Assembly: GCF_042453785.1 (NCBI RefSeq)
Contig: NC_091665.1
Span: 27,638,501 to 27,702,500, forward strand
DNA length: 64,000 nt
Direction: 5' to 3'
Source of the DNA: Malus domestica
Lineage: Eukaryota; Streptophyta; Magnoliopsida; Rosales; Rosaceae
Each line of letters opens with the position of its first letter. The first letter of the stretch is position 1. Below the pieces are notes generated by a model that worked only from the letters and a program-made list of their open reading frames with translations, made no database searches and had not been told where the DNA came from. Made by a program: the position numbers and the translations under genes. This document shows, piece after piece, positions 1 through 13,673 of this stretch.

Positions 1-430
1 AATTTTAATATGTTTAATGTTATTTATTATTTTATTAATATTAGGTTTTATTATCAAATTGGATTATTATTCATTAATATTAGGTTTTCTTTATTATCAA
101 ATTGGATTATTATTCATTAAATTGGATTATTATCACATTTGATTATTATTAAATTGGATTATTATCAAATTAGATTATTATTCATCACTATGTTTTATAT
201 TAGGATTATTTTTTTATCAAATTGGATTATTATTCATTAATATTATATTTTATTATTCCATATTATTTTTATAATTATTCAAATTTTAAAATCATTTCTT
301 TACTTCGTATTTAATTCTTCTGTAGAATAACTTTATTATTTAGGTTCTCTTATATAACCGTCATCACTACTATATTTTTTGGCCAAAAAATAATTGTCTA
401 ATTTTCATGAAAAATAAATATAGGGACGTT
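1..430. repeat. AT-rich direct repeats upstream of the hAT relic
   Basis: This stretch is very AT-rich. A short phrase resembling 'aaattggattattattcatt' recurs about six times between positions 55 and 240, with 'attaatattaggtttt' interspersed. No coding potential is visible. It may be the subterminal region of the hAT element that follows, since hAT elements often carry AT-rich subterminal repeats, but no terminal inverted repeat is seen because the window may start inside the element. Confidence 0.5.
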
Positions 431-434
431 TAAG

Positions 435-3400
435 ATGTCCAGTGGAGTTACTAAACGTGATCCAGCTTGGGAACATGGAGACCCAATAGACGGAAACAAA
501 CATGGCACAATTTGCAAATATTGTGGTCGGGTAATGAAGAGTGCCGGAATGACACGACTTAAGTACCATCTTAGTAGATTAGATCCAGCAAAAAATGTGC
601 AACGATGCGATAATGTCCCCCCCAGAAGTGAAGGCATTCATCAGCACATTATTAAAAAATAAAAAAACAGCAGAAGGAAAAGATAACATGTGGAATGGAA
701 AATATTCGAGCTGGGTTACGAGGAGAAGTCTATGGCCAAGTGGTTGACAGTGATGATGATGACGATGAGGACGAATGTGATGATGACATGGGACCTGAAG
801 AACGATGCAATTTGAAACAAGCATTACGTGCCTCCAAACAGTCAGCATGGGAAAGAGAACACCTTTATAAAATTCCTAATAGAGCACAATGTTCTGGGAC
901 AAGTGGTGGTGCACAAATGAGACGATGAGGCAGTCTTAGAGAATCACAACCAACACCACCAATAGCCCCAAGTTTATATAAGTCATCCAAAGCACGTCAA
1001 AAGAGTGTCTGGAGTTATTTCACTGGAGGTAATGTGAAGGAGGGAATGGGGCGTCTAATTAGCAAGTTCTTTATCTATGAAAATGTCCCTGCTGAGAAAG
1101 CATCATCACATCATTTAAAAAATATGGTAGTGGGATGTCAACAGGCTGGTGTTGGAGTACAACCTCCTACTCCCTATGAGATAAGAAACAAATATTTGGA
1201 TATGGAGTATAAAGACATTGGCGAATATGTTAACAAGTTGAGGTCAAAGTGGGAAACTAATGGTTGCACAATCATGTGTGACGGATGGACCGGTCCGATC
1301 AGATTGTCTATCATAAACTTCATGGTATACTCCAAAGGAAAGACAATTTTTTTTAAGTCTGTTGATGCTTCAGACCATATAAAGAACTACAAGTATATTT
1401 ACAAATTATTGAGGGATGTAATCATGGAGGTGGGAGAGCATAATGTTGTCCAAGTCGTGATCGACAACGGTTTTGCATTTGTCAAAGCTGGAAAAAAGTT
1501 AATGAAGCATCATAATATGTTTTGGACATCATGTGCAGTACATTGTATTGATCTCATGTTTGAGGCAATGGGGAAGAGAGAGAATGTTGCTACTGTGGTA
1601 AAAAGAGCTAGAACGATCACAAATTATATTTACAATCACGGTTGGTTGTTAGCAAAGATGCGTGAATTTTGCAAAGGAGAAATTATTCGTCCAGCTACCA
1701 CTCGATTCGCCACCAACTATATTGCATTAGACAACCTACTTAAGAAGAAAGCAGGGTTGAAGCAACTATTCACTAGCGACGATTGGGCCAACCACAATTT
1801 CAGCCGCTCAAATGCAGGTCGTATGGTGGAAAGTATAGTGCTTGATCATGCTTTTTGGACTCAATCAGAACATGTGTGCCAAGTGTTTGAACCTCTTTAC
1901 AAAGTTTTACGGATCGTTGACACAGAAGTGTATCCTACTATGGGGGCAATATATGAGTTGATGCGTGTAGTGAAGGATGGATTGGAAAGAAAATATGGTG
2001 CAAGGTGGGTCATAAAGATAATTGAAGACCGATGGTATAAAACATTATACCACGATTTGCATGCAGCAGATATAAATTATGTCATAATTTGCAATTCATT
2101 TCTTTAGTTGCATAAGTATTAATTCTCTTATTAGAGTATGTGTTTCTTTGAACAGCATATTATTTGAATCCTCGATACCAATATAGACCTGGTGTTGGAG
2201 ATGAGGGTACCCTTATACATGTTGTACATAATGTATACTCTAAATTAGACCCTGCATCACCAGCAGTTGGCCAATTTGGAAATGAGGTACACAATTACTT
2301 AAATTATAATAATTACTTAAATTATAATAATTACTTTGTGGATTAAACTAACACGATTTATTGAATTCAGCTAACATGGTTTAAAGATGCAAGAAGAACT
2401 TTTGGAGAACCAACATCAGTTGTTGCTCGAACAAAAATGTCTCCTAGTGAGTGTAAACATATTTCACGATAAGTTTATAATAGAATTTGTTGGAGTTATT
2501 AGGCTTATCAACATTGTTTTTCATTGTAGCTAAATGGTGGATCATGTATGGGACCGATGCACCAACTGTGAGAAAGTTAGCAATCAAAGTATTATCACAA
2601 ACAACTTCCTCATCTGCTTGTGAAAGAAATTGGAGCACATTTGCACTCATACACACAAAGCAAAGAAATAGGTTGGCTCATAGTAGGTTGGAAAAATTAG
2701 TTTATTGCTACTACAACATGAAGCTTCAAATTCGAGATAAGAAAGCAGAAATAGATCATGTCGACCGTGGTGGCCCACTAGATGTGTTTGATATTGTTGC
2801 TGAAGATGATGATACAGAGGGTAACCAACTTTATCAATGGATTAGACCTCTTCATTTAGATGATGTTGAAGGCAACCCAGCTCCCAGAGTTGCTGAAAAA
2901 GCACGTAATGAAAGGATAAATGTAGAAAGAGTATTAGCGGAGGAGGTGGGATCTAGTAGCGCTGACTATTTGGAAGAACTTTTGCGCCCAAGACCAAGAA
3001 ACACTGGAATTCCACCTTCTTCCAATCCTACACAACCACAACATCCTGCTGATACTAATGATAGCTCTAGTACAAGATCAGGAGGAGACTCACCTACCAC
3101 CGGAGGTGAGAATGATGAAGGATATAGTGGAGCTGGAGGTAGTGGTGGTGGATATGGAAACTATGTTGAACCACCTCCCGGATTTATAAGCCCCTTCACT
3201 GGTGAGGCAAACTTCACGCATGCAACACAGGATGAGGACCATGGCAGTAGGCGGGCAGGACCAGGAATTGGTGCCATAGGGAATGACTATACTCGTAGAG
3301 AAAGAGGCAGGGGGATTTTGTCAAGTCAAGAAGATGACTCGTTATCCATAACTTTGGACTCTGTTAGATTGGGAAGTAGTAACTATGGTTATACTCATAA

Positions 3401-3674
3401 CCAACCATTTCCCTACCCTTCATATCCGATTCATGTTGGGATGGAATCGAGTGACTTATGGAAACAATCCGAGACTCAATCTTCAAATGATTTTGCTTAT
3501 GGACAAGGTCAACCAATCTCGGATCCACATGGGTGGCATGTTAACAATCACATACAAAACTATTTTGGGGATTTATCATTTGATAATTACTCTTCACAAT
3601 ACACTTACTCTACACATAGAGATGATGAAGATAGTGAAAAATTTGAACCTCATAGGAACTCTATGTGGTACTAA
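435..3674 (+). pseudogene. Decayed hAT-superfamily transposase (BED finger, DUF659, hAT dimerisation domain)
   Basis: hAT transposases cut and paste their own element. The order here is canonical. A BED zinc finger lies at 450-600 (CKYC, then H and C ligands). A DUF659 core lies at about 1034-2090, containing CDGWT and a VIDN block that would hold catalytic acidic residues. The C-terminal hAT dimerisation domain (SSACERNWS, then RNRLAH) lies at about 2600-2720, followed by an acidic and Gly-rich tail. The gene is broken. The reading frame shifts near 620 between the BED finger and the next segment. A TGA at 926-928 separates two blocks of the same frame. The first intron donor, near 2076, reads AT where GT is expected: cagcag is followed by atataaatt, and the acceptor lies just before 2157. 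Later introns at about 2287-2370 and 2451-2529 still have good GT/AG ends. It is therefore probably inactive. The long disordered tail is unusual but occurs in this plant hAT group. Confidence 0.85.
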
Positions 3675-4774
3675 GTCACTCATATCTTACCATACAATGT
3701 ATAAAGTGTAAATTATTGTACTAATTCATTATATATAAATTATTATGGTGTGTTTAAACTTCTTTCATTAATTACTACATATTTTCTACACTCACAATGT
3801 TTGCCAGCTCGCTATATAATCAACTTGATAATGTTAAATCCATCATGCAATGCATTTCCTTCCAATTTTTTGTGATAAACTAATAGATAATTGACTAAAT
3901 AAACATCCTGCAAAGTTTCAATAAAAATTTCCAAGTTTTTCTTACAATTTCCGTGGTTTCAATATTATTTTTATCGATATCGATATTATCCCGATATTTC
4001 TGTGTTTTCGGACTACCGATATTTCCGATATTATCGATATTTAATACCTTGATATTTGCTAAGCTATCGCACAAACCCTAAGACATAGGTCTCTAATTCC
4101 AACTAGGAAACTAAATAATAATAAAATAGCTTAGAAAATAAAGTCATAATTAAACTAAGAGAATCTGCCGGGTAACTATACAGCCACGTTTTAGTCTCAG
4201 ATATCCTCCAAATCTAGCCCATGATAGCTTGTTTTGAAGATCAAGACCTTCTGAACACATCTCCAGAAGGCCACGAATCAATCCGAGGTCATCTTAGGCT
4301 CCAAAAACGTAATTCAAGCCCCAAACGTCACTATCCAGCACTGTGCATAGCTCCTTTATTTTATTGCCAGAAAATAACCGCTTGATAGAAAAATCTGATA
4401 TTTTGATACAATCAAGCCAAGTGACTTATAAATGTCCTCCAACTGGAATTACTCCAAAATTCATCAATTTGACCATGTTTTGCTCCAGAGGAAATTGAAA
4501 GTACTATATTAGAAATACAATTCAAAGTATCAAAATTCTTCTAAAATATTAACCAAAATATACTAAGAATAGGGTTTAATATATAATATAAAATTCACTT
4601 ATCAAGCTTCATCTGAAAATACTAAGACTAACCCTAAGAGATCTCTGGATTTTTAATAACTATTTACGAAAATCCAAACTTTGTAACTAAGTAACCAAAA
4701 ACTCCAAATTTAACATAAATACAAATAATTTCCCGAAAATTCAAAATACGACAAATTGAATAATGAAATCCTGT
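3675..4774. other. Intergenic, no gene seen
   Basis: AT-rich sequence without a supportable open reading frame. At 3970-4055 there is a cluster of short palindromic ATCGATA/CGATATT motifs, probably the 3' border or subterminal repeat zone of the hAT element. I see nothing else interpretable. Confidence 0.5.
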
Positions 4775-4974
4775 TTTGGGATTTCACACGGTCCCACTCT
4801 TGCCACTTCATCAGTATGAGGGAAGACTCTTTGACTGGGGACTAAATCACCGTTGGATGAAGGAGACCCTTCGACACATGATACACCACCTTTCCCAAGT
4901 GATCAGCTCCCTAATAACTTACTCTCTAGTGGTTGGTGCACTACTAAGACCACCAGATTAGTGTGCCCTGCTGA

Positions 4975-5120
4975 GGCCACAAAACCAAGTTGCTCTATAG
5001 ACAACCACCTCCCCAAGTGCCCTACAGACGACCAGCTCACCAGGTGCTCTACAGACGACTACCTCCAGGTGTTCTACAGACGACCACCTCCCCAAGTGCT
5101 CTATAGACGATCACCTTTTT
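4975..5120. repeat. Minisatellite, about 27-30-bp unit
   Basis: The phrase 'tgctctacagacgaccacct' and close variants recurs five to six times in tandem. The surrounding open frames are a by-product of the repeat and show no recognisable domain. Confidence 0.7.
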
Positions 5121-8100
5121 AGAGCGCTCTACATGTAGACTACCATTAAATGAAGACTATTTGACCAAGGCTAGATATTTGTTAGTCTATATATTTATTG
5201 GGTGGGTTCGAAAAAACCACATCACATTTTCTTTGAGACCACACACTTGACCTTTCTTAGGAAGGTATGGTTTGCCTATATATTGAAAAAGAAAGCATGG
5301 GGAAGGGGGGAAGGATATGGAAGAGGTCTACGGGCCTTTGGCATCTCCATGCCAACCAAAGAGCTTTGAGCCATTTTCTGTAATATTTAACTTCACACAA
5401 ATATATATACACACATATACTCCAATGGATGTAGCCATGTTTATGGGTAAACCTTTCACACTATATATCCTTGTGTTGATCCTACTTTACCTCACATTAA
5501 ATCTCTCATGCATCCTCTAAGTTAGCCTTACTAGTGATGAAAGTAGCCCACGCCCATCCAGGGTTGACCTTCCAATTTTGTGCGTTAACAATATCATACT
5601 TAATGTCTTTTAGAAACTTTAACACAATTGTTGTTCCCTAGGGCCTTATGATTTAGAGTCATCTATTGTAAGGACATGGCCGTAGTACTTTGAGAGATAA
5701 GCGCTGATCAACTATAAGCATCGTAGTAAGGCTTAAATTGTCTTGAGGAGAAAGAACCAAGTTATTGTCTCGACCTAATTTTCAATTTTTTTTCTAATTC
5801 AATTTCATGTGCATTAGATTATGTTTTGATTATGAGTATGCATTAAATTGTGGATTTAATTGCATGAATCATTTAGTGTCTTTCTATGTGATTAATATAG
5901 CAATTAAGCCTTCCAACAATTTCAACAATCTAACCCTCCGCCTTTTAGGTCTTTTCTTAAGGATCATATTTACCAAAAATCATCTAAATTTGAAATCATT
6001 TGATCCATTAGATTAAATGGTAGTCACATTAGTGTTTCTTTAAAAAAATGTACTTGTCTTCACTACAATTGAATATGTTAATAGTTTTGGATTTTTGTCT
6101 AGTTTTTTTTTTAAATAATGATATATAAATGATGTACTAAGATATATATGATTTAGATCCTTAAAAAATGTTATAGAATGACCATGGCAAGATGCCCGTA
6201 AAATGGGCTTATTTGGCATATTTGTTATTTGCAGAACCTCTCAAAGGGGACATTATTGCCTCTCTCCCCCCACACACAAACACATGGGAATAGTAAAGGA
6301 ACCACAACGTTCCACTAGTAGTAATACTTTTCTTTTCCTTACTTTCGATCCCTATCTTTACCGTTTTATCTTTCTCCTTTAATGGGTATCCTAAAAAGGT
6401 CGAGCATGCAAATGTTTGAAGAACAAAGGTTATAGTAGTACGGCTATGAAAACCCTAAAACGCACAATGCAGGTACCAAAAGTAAAGAGCTTAAGAGGGT
6501 GCGCACTTCACATGATGAGGGGCCATTTCCCTTGATCACCTGACGTCTCTCTGAATTGGGGTCATTAAAAATTTATCATGTTAAAAATAAAATTATGAAT
6601 AGTTAATATAGGATGTTAATTAAAGTATTAAAAATAGTATCTACATGCAAAAGACAACAGAAAGAAAAAACACGAAAGAAGGAGAACAATTCCTAACAAA
6701 ATCTGTTTTTTTTAAATCTTGGGATTTTTTGTTTAGGAAGATCTCTCACTTATTCGTAATAGTGACATTTTAAGCATTTTAAACGTTGAACCCCAATTAC
6801 CTTAATTAACTAAAGAAGAAGCTTCTCTCTTGTTTCATTCTTCTTCTTTTACTTTCTTTTCCTTAACTTGCTTTTTTAACCTTTTGGTAGTATAAAATAG
6901 GGGAAATTAGAGTTCATTATTTAAGCACTGAAGTAAAAATTATGTATACCGATCTCAAAAATAAAAATAGTACCACTGGAGAATAGATTCTCTCCGAATT
7001 TGAACCATCCAGATCCTGCGGATCTCTTTATTACCATCACTCACCTCCCCCTCCCCCTTCCACACCAATTCCCACTATACATAATTCCCCGACCTTCAAC
7101 CCCTCCCATTTTCTTCTACTTCTTTCTTTCTATACGGTTCTACTTCGTCGATCGCCGCTGGAAAAGAAGGCAATGATGTTGAGGAGAAAGAGAAAGGGTG
7201 AGAAAGTTTAAGGGAAAGACTGATTTTAAGCGCACAATTTTACGTGAACAGTTAAGATTATTTGGTCTGCAGGATTCGGATGGTTCTGATCCGAAAAGGA
7301 TCTTTCCGTACGGTTGAAGCCTGGGTGACCTCGATAATATCTCTATTAAAATATTACTCAACACGTGTACATAGCAATGTGGGTAATTAAGGTACATTTA
7401 GGGTATTAACCAAGTTACTAATGATTCCTTTCTTCTTCTTCTTCTTTTTTTGTACATAGCAATGTGGGCAATTAAGGTACCCTTAAGAAGATGTTGATGC
7501 AAAATCTCTTTAAGGTCATCAATTAGATGCTCATATGATGCCCACGATCGACTTCACTTGTTCAGTTGGAATTTTATGTCATTAACTACTGATGAATCCG
7601 ATTCTAAGATTATAAAAGTAAAGCCAACATCCCAATATCAGAAGCACAACCCATGATGAACACGAACTGCCATAATCTTATTAAGTTAGTATGATTGTGA
7701 TGCTGCATATGAATGCGCAGAACAATTATACACTAAACTTATTATACTGATCTTTCATTACTAATTGAGCTCAAATGTTACATGTGGGATCAAATATAAA
7801 TGTAACATTCTTCCTTTTCGGTGCATCATCGGAAAGTTAAAACCTATATATAAGTAATAAGTGTTAAGTCGAGTAGAAGTTATAAATATTTATTTGTCAA
7901 TGTAACAAATTTAAATCTACAGGTAGATCCCACTCCAACAAAAAAATATGTCATTCCTTAATGCACATACTCAAACGCTAAAACTCAAATTTCAGTGTTA
8001 ATATTTGAGTAAATGAATTAGAGGATAAATCAATAAATCTCCAACCTAGCACCATCCTTTTAGACCAAATTTAGGAAAGTAGGTATATAAATATAGATTC

Positions 8101-10780
8101 TACATTGGATATGGGCTACCTGGTACAGATTTTACATTGGCAATGGGCTACCTGGTGTGGAATTTCTTATTGTTATGAGTAAATAAATTTTGAAGTGAGC
8201 ACAAACATGATACAAATGAAAACTGGCACGTCAATTGATATATTACAAGTTAATGGGTTTGAACTACTACGTTTTTAATTCAAACTCTCTCTTCTCGTTT
8301 TAATTTAAGCTAGAGTAGTAGTATCGTTGTAAAAAAAAAAAGTTAGCAAAATAAGTGAGTGTTTCTAGTACTTCGACAAAAAAAAATGAAAAAAACAGTG
8401 AGTGTTTCTAGTACTGTCTCTACATGGACTTATACTTGCTAGGTTGATGCTTGATACATCACCTTCAGATAACGGAGAACCAAGCAAATGATTGCCTCTA
8501 AATGCACATACCTGGAAAAACCCTAACATTATTTATGGAGAGGATTTGCAGGGTCAGATTGGTAGGCTCCTACAAATCATGTGAACTACACAAATAAAGC
8601 AAAAACCATATCATAAAAGCACTTTATAATTTACTTCTTTAATTCGATCTTAATATGGCATAATTTTCCACTATACCAAATATTTCCTCTTCAACAGTAA
8701 ACTCCATATCAGGAAATAAAATAAATATTCGTTTTAACATCTTTTTCAAACAATAAATAATCTACACTAAATTCATCTAAATTATAGAGGAGAGAGTTTG
8801 GACTCGAAAATACAGTGGGTTAAAGAGAAAGATCCCAATCTACCCAGATCAATTTGCCATTTGCATCCGTTTTAACGTCACTTTTATTGTTTAACATGAT
8901 ATATTGTAGCTAACTATCATTTAGTCTATTGACACTTAATCTCTACCACGCCAAATTTAGTTTAAATTTATTCGATCTAGTTAGTTTAAATTTATTCGAT
9001 CTAGCTAGTTTAAATTTAATCTCTACCATGCAATAGAATATTAACATGATTCAGTAATTTTAATCAATTTACAATGACCAAGTTAATAACGGTTGAGCCA
9101 ACCCAAAGTCTAATTGAATTAGTTTAACAATGACCCCAGTTAGTGCTGTATGCTCTCCATTTAAAAACATTTGATGTCGGCTTCAGCTCAAGAACACAGG
9201 CAGTGAAACACCAGCACAACAACCTTAATTAAAAAAATCATCACCTTAATAATCACTTAATCACATAGGAATATAATAATATAGGTCTTCTAGATTTTTT
9301 ATTTTTTTATTACCTTTTTAAGAACGTTAGGCCAAGAATGCAAGACAGGAAGAAGGGCATAAAATATAAACAAATATTAAACAAAAGGTATATTCGTGCA
9401 GAGATCCATAAATATCTATTAATTAAATTGCAAAAGCAATCAGCATTTGGGTTCCAAGATGTAACCTTCCAATTTCCATTGTTTAGCAAACGTGCAGTCT
9501 CCCATTGGTTCCCCAAATTTGGTAGTTACAATGTCAAAAATTGACCACCCGAAATATGTCTATAGTATTATTGAATTGCATGAAATAATGCAGTATTTTC
9601 TGTGCGTCGGTGCTACACAGTCCATGTTCCTTACACTTCACACTAGTGGTTTGCTTTTTTTGTATGCATTCCGTGCGCGCAGGGTGCCACTATATGCAAT
9701 CTGTATATTCTTGTTCCTATTATGCCACATGTAACATGCCACATGACCTTTGGGTTGCTCTTTATGCATGTTCTTTTTCATGCTTACATAATTCAGATTC
9801 AATTTTCTTAAACATCACTAGCAAAAAGGATCCAAGTTCATTAAGTATGTAGATCTTAAAATTTTAGCTGCGGATTAGAGATATGAGAATGAGTGTTTAA
9901 TTTAAGTTTTCGACTCTAGGGACTTGTTAATTGCTTTGCGGATTGGAGACATGAGAAAAGGGTTAGAAATATATGAGTTATATGCTATATAGGCAAGTTG
10001 GTGGTCTCATTATGTTTAAGTCTGGTTGTTATGAAGTCGAACTGATAGATTTAATACCAGAATATTAGAAGCAAACTAGTTGAGTTTGTGGATCCACTAT
10101 TAAATGATGATTTGAGATCACAAGTCAATTTGAGTTGTGATGTCATTCTCCACACAGTTCAGATAAAAGCACATCGTTCTTCCTAGCCATGATTAATTGT
10201 TTTGAGAAGTTTCATCTCTCATATATTTTGCAACATTTGATGCATTGATTTATATGGATCTTCTTACTCTTCCAGCTCTATCAGAGTCTGTTTTTGCTCG
10301 CAAGTACCATTTTCTTGAGGTCATATTCTTTGATCCGATTATAACTTTTGGTCTCTTTTATGAATGAAATATGTCATTTTTTTAATAAAATATAAATAAT
10401 AAAAAGACAAATCACTTTTGAGAATACACTTATTAGTTACTACTCGTTTATACCCAAAGTTTGACTCTCACCCTATTCATTCTTAAATAAAAAAAAATCT
10501 ATCAATGCACTTTATAATCTTTCTTTTTACTTGAGTATCCACTAAATTTGGCTTTCGCTTAAAGTTGATATCAATTTATATAAGATTAAAAAAATATATT
10601 GTTTCTTGATTTGGGTAAATTCTATTCGTTTGCTTTAGGTCAAGCTATTGATGGAGTTGTGGTAAGAGGCCCAGTGCAATATTCCACAGTCGTTGTCATT
10701 GTGTTGGTGCATGCATGCCTGCCTCCATGGTTTGCAAAAATTAATTAAAAAAATATTTAGATATCTTTTTAAAAAATAAT
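5121..10780. other. Long intergenic tract with small repeats only
   Basis: I see no gene here. Minor structure includes a 30-bp direct repeat starting tgtacatagcaatgtggg at 7369-7398 and 7452-7481. There is a roughly 35-bp tandem duplication around 'gggctacctggt' at 8092-8163. There are three copies of a roughly 25-bp unit, gtttaaatttattcgatcta, at 8949-9020. A weak inverted repeat (gaaccatcc...atcctgc) spans about 6980-7330 and could be an old MITE. The short open frames in this tract have no family resemblance that I can name. Confidence 0.45.
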
Positions 10781-10783
10781 AAT

Positions 10784-11860
10784 AATAAATTATATAAAAC
10801 AACCTCAACTATTGGGTAATTAACAATTTCATACCTCGTCTTTAAAAAGTTTCAATGTCATACCTTATCATCGAATTTGTTGCAATGTTATACCTTCCGT
10901 TAGTTGTCTGTCAATTCCTCTGTTAAATGCTGATGTGGCTGGAGACGGAGCCCACTTTCTATTAAAAATTAATAAATATTATTAAAAATTAAAATTAAAA
11001 TTATTTAATATTGTTTAATATTAAAATATAATTAATTAAAAAAAGTTATTAAAAAAAAAAACCCAGTTCGTCTTCCCCCACAAGAGCCCAACCTGCAACC
11101 CCCAAAAAAAAAAACCCATCTTCATCTTCCTCGACCCCCCTTTCCCTGCAACCCACCCCTTTCTTCCCCCTCATGTCTTCCCCAAACCCACCGCGCACCC
11201 ATCCTCCACCTCTTCCTCCGCACCCACTCTCGCACCCATTACCTGCAACCCAGAAAAAAAATAACCCATCTTCATCTTCCCCGACCCCCTTTCCCTGCAA
11301 CCTAGATCTTGTCTTCCCCAAACCCACTGCGCACCCATAACTGGGCACAGAGAAAATAGGGGGAATAGGTGTGGATTTAAGAAGTGGGGTGTGTAGAGGA
11401 GGGAAAAGGGAGGGTGCGAGGGTGGGTGCAGAGTAGGAGGTGAAGGATGGGTGCGCCGTGGGTTTGGAGAAGACGAGAGGGAGAAAAAAAGGGTGGGTTG
11501 CAGGGAAGGTGGGTCGGGGAAGATGAAGATGTTTTTTTTTCATGGGTTGCAAGTTGGGCTTGGGTGGGAGGGGGAGACGAACTGGGTTTTTTTTTTTTTA
11601 TAATAACTTTTCTTTAATTAATTATTATTTTAATATTTAAAAAATATTGAATGATTTTTTTTTAGTTTTTAATAACTTTTAATAGAAAGTGGACCCCATC
11701 TCAAGCCACGTCAGCATTTAACAGAGGAATTGACAGACAACTGACGGAATATATGACATTGCAACAAATTCGAAGATAAGGTATGACATTAAAACTTTTT
11801 AAAGACGAGGTATAAAACTATTAATGACCTAATAATTAAGATAATTGAATGTAATTTACC
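10784..11860. mobile_element. Long-TIR fold-back element (Mutator-like, non-autonomous)
   Basis: The two ends are imperfect inverted repeats of roughly 170-200 bp. The left arm (about 10784-10970) contains catacctcgtctttaaaaag and gtctgtcaattcctctgtta. The same phrases occur in reverse complement in the right arm (about 11672-11860). The inverted symmetry continues inward: ccagttcgtcttccccc near 11063 is mirrored by gggggagacgaactgg near 11570, so almost the whole 1.08-kb element could fold into one hairpin. The C-rich/G-rich core is low complexity and encodes no transposase. Very long TIRs without a gene suggest a non-autonomous MULE or fold-back element. No clean target duplication could be fixed because both ends lie in A/T runs. 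Confidence 0.75.
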
Positions 11861-12346
11861 CAAAAAAAAATTACTTTGGTATCTTCCTAATCGTACTGCA
11901 CATAATATATAGGACAATGGCATGCATGAAGCGTTTTTCTGCAACATATTTAAATAAAAAAAAAAAGGAGAATAGAAGAAAAATATACAGCCATACGATT
12001 ATATTATATGGTTCTTCGTATAAATTTTTATGAGATTTTGTCTTATAGTTAATTGTGTATGCATCACCAACGTCACTATGCCTCTTCAATTTTCTCAAAT
12101 AGTCAAAGATAAAACTTTCGACAAAAAAATAGTCAAGATAAATTAGGGTGTTTTGCCACATTATTAATAGTTTATTGTGAGACTAAATATATCATTCTTC
12201 TTTAATGTTGATAATATTGTTTGTTAAAAAAAATGTTTTGGGCTATAAATATCCAAAAGCACTCTAATTTCTTTAACCAAAGTAGGGTTTGATATCAATA
12301 TGTATAATTTAGTGTGATTGAATGACGAAATTCTCATAGTTGTATT

Positions 12347-13665
12347 CAGTGGCGAAGCCAGGAATTGTCGAGAGAAGGGGCGAAATTTAAAAGAGAAAGG
12401 TTCCAAACTAAATGTAGACAACCAAATTCTTTTATATAGTAGACAACATTAAATTCGCTCATATATTTATCAAGACAAATAAGTTACAATTGTTGCCAAC
12501 AAGGCTTTATGCCGTAAATTTGCTACTCATTGATAGCTTTAAGTGAAGGGGGCATTGCAGTGATGCCCATCTCTTTGATCATAATACTATATGGCCTCAT
12601 TTGGTCTAGAGGACTGAATTTACATGTTTGTCCATTCAAATCCAATCCTAGAATCTAAACGAAGCCTATATTTGATACAAGCAACTCTAGTGTGATATGC
12701 CAAATGTGAAAACAATGAACCTTATTAACTTTTTCTTTCAAGATAAAAAACTGCAACTTTAACCAATAATTGATGCGTCAACCCCCTTCAAGCATCAAAT
12801 TTTAACAAAATTTGAACCCTTTCGAATAATGGCATCTAAAATTTGCCTAAAAATCTACAATTTTGAGGACCAATCTAAATCCCACAGTGAAATTAGCGGC
12901 AAAAACGAAGGATTTGGTGAAAAGCTAGTCTAAATCAAAGATCAAATTGCAATAAAAATCATGTATAAATATGCATCAAGATTCAATTCTTTAAATTTCA
13001 AGCAGGAACAAACATATCCACTTATTCATCAATAATCAATTATTCATATCAATAATTAATATGTATACTACGCTGTAATTCATATAAAGAATGTCAATTA
13101 AGCAAATGGTTATGATAAAGGGAAGTGTTATTGGCACTCCAAAAATCTTATTCTACACTCCTCACAAGTGTATTTTTTTTCCCTAATATAGAAAGTTTAG
13201 AGTGTAGAATGAGATTTTTAGAGTGCTAATAACAATTCCCATGTTAAATTATGAATTAATAATTTAAATTAAAATAAGGCAGAAGACACAGTAGTGGGGT
13301 GGGAAGTAGGGAAGTGAATGTGTGAGAGTTAATGGGGATAAGTGGTCCCCCTTCTATGTGTTTTTTTTGATATTTTTAATGCCCAAAACAACGCTGTTAG
13401 GCGTATATTATTTTTGTTTTTCCAAGGCAAAGGACGTGTCTTCTTCATGGGATTGCTTATAACAAAACACAGCCACTGCATAGATATGTAGCCTGCAGCA
13501 GCCATGGCTTCACCTTGCAGGTTTTCCGACGACACCAGAGGACTGAACCAACGCTTCTAGGCTTGATTTCTAGTGAGTGGAGAAGCTGAACTAAAGCTCT
13601 AGTCTTGTTTTCTGATGAGGGGAGTGGCGGCAGCCACTCCTAGCCCTCACGTGGCTTCGCCACTG
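12347..13665. mobile_element. Non-autonomous hAT element with 8-bp TSD
   Basis: The ends read CAGTGGCGAAGCC at the left and GGCTTCGCCACTG at the right, a perfect 13-bp terminal inverted repeat. It is flanked by GTTGTATT (12339-12346) and GTTGTAAT (13666-13673), an 8-bp target-site duplication with one mismatch. An 8-bp duplication with CAG-type ends fits the hAT superfamily. At 1,319 bp with no transposase, it must rely on a helper in trans. A second small MITE is nested inside it. Confidence 0.85.
13124..13241. mobile_element. Small MITE nested in the hAT element
   Basis: The left half (ttattggcactccaaaaatc, then ttattctacactcc) is mirrored by the right half (gagtgtagaatgag, then ttttagagtgctaataaca), giving a stem of about 35-40 bp with a short AT loop. 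A related inverted repeat occurs at about 39255-39385. This suggests a dispersed small MITE family. Confidence 0.65.
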
Positions 13666-13673
13666 GTTGTAAT

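Noticed and set aside
4853..5122. Possible small protein with repeats at 4.9-5.1 kb
   Set aside because: The frame is explained by the minisatellite, with no signal peptide, domain or gene context.
11049..11552. 167-residue open frame on the minus strand
   Set aside because: Low-complexity Pro/Gly sequence inside the fold-back element core, a by-product of the C-rich/G-rich arms.
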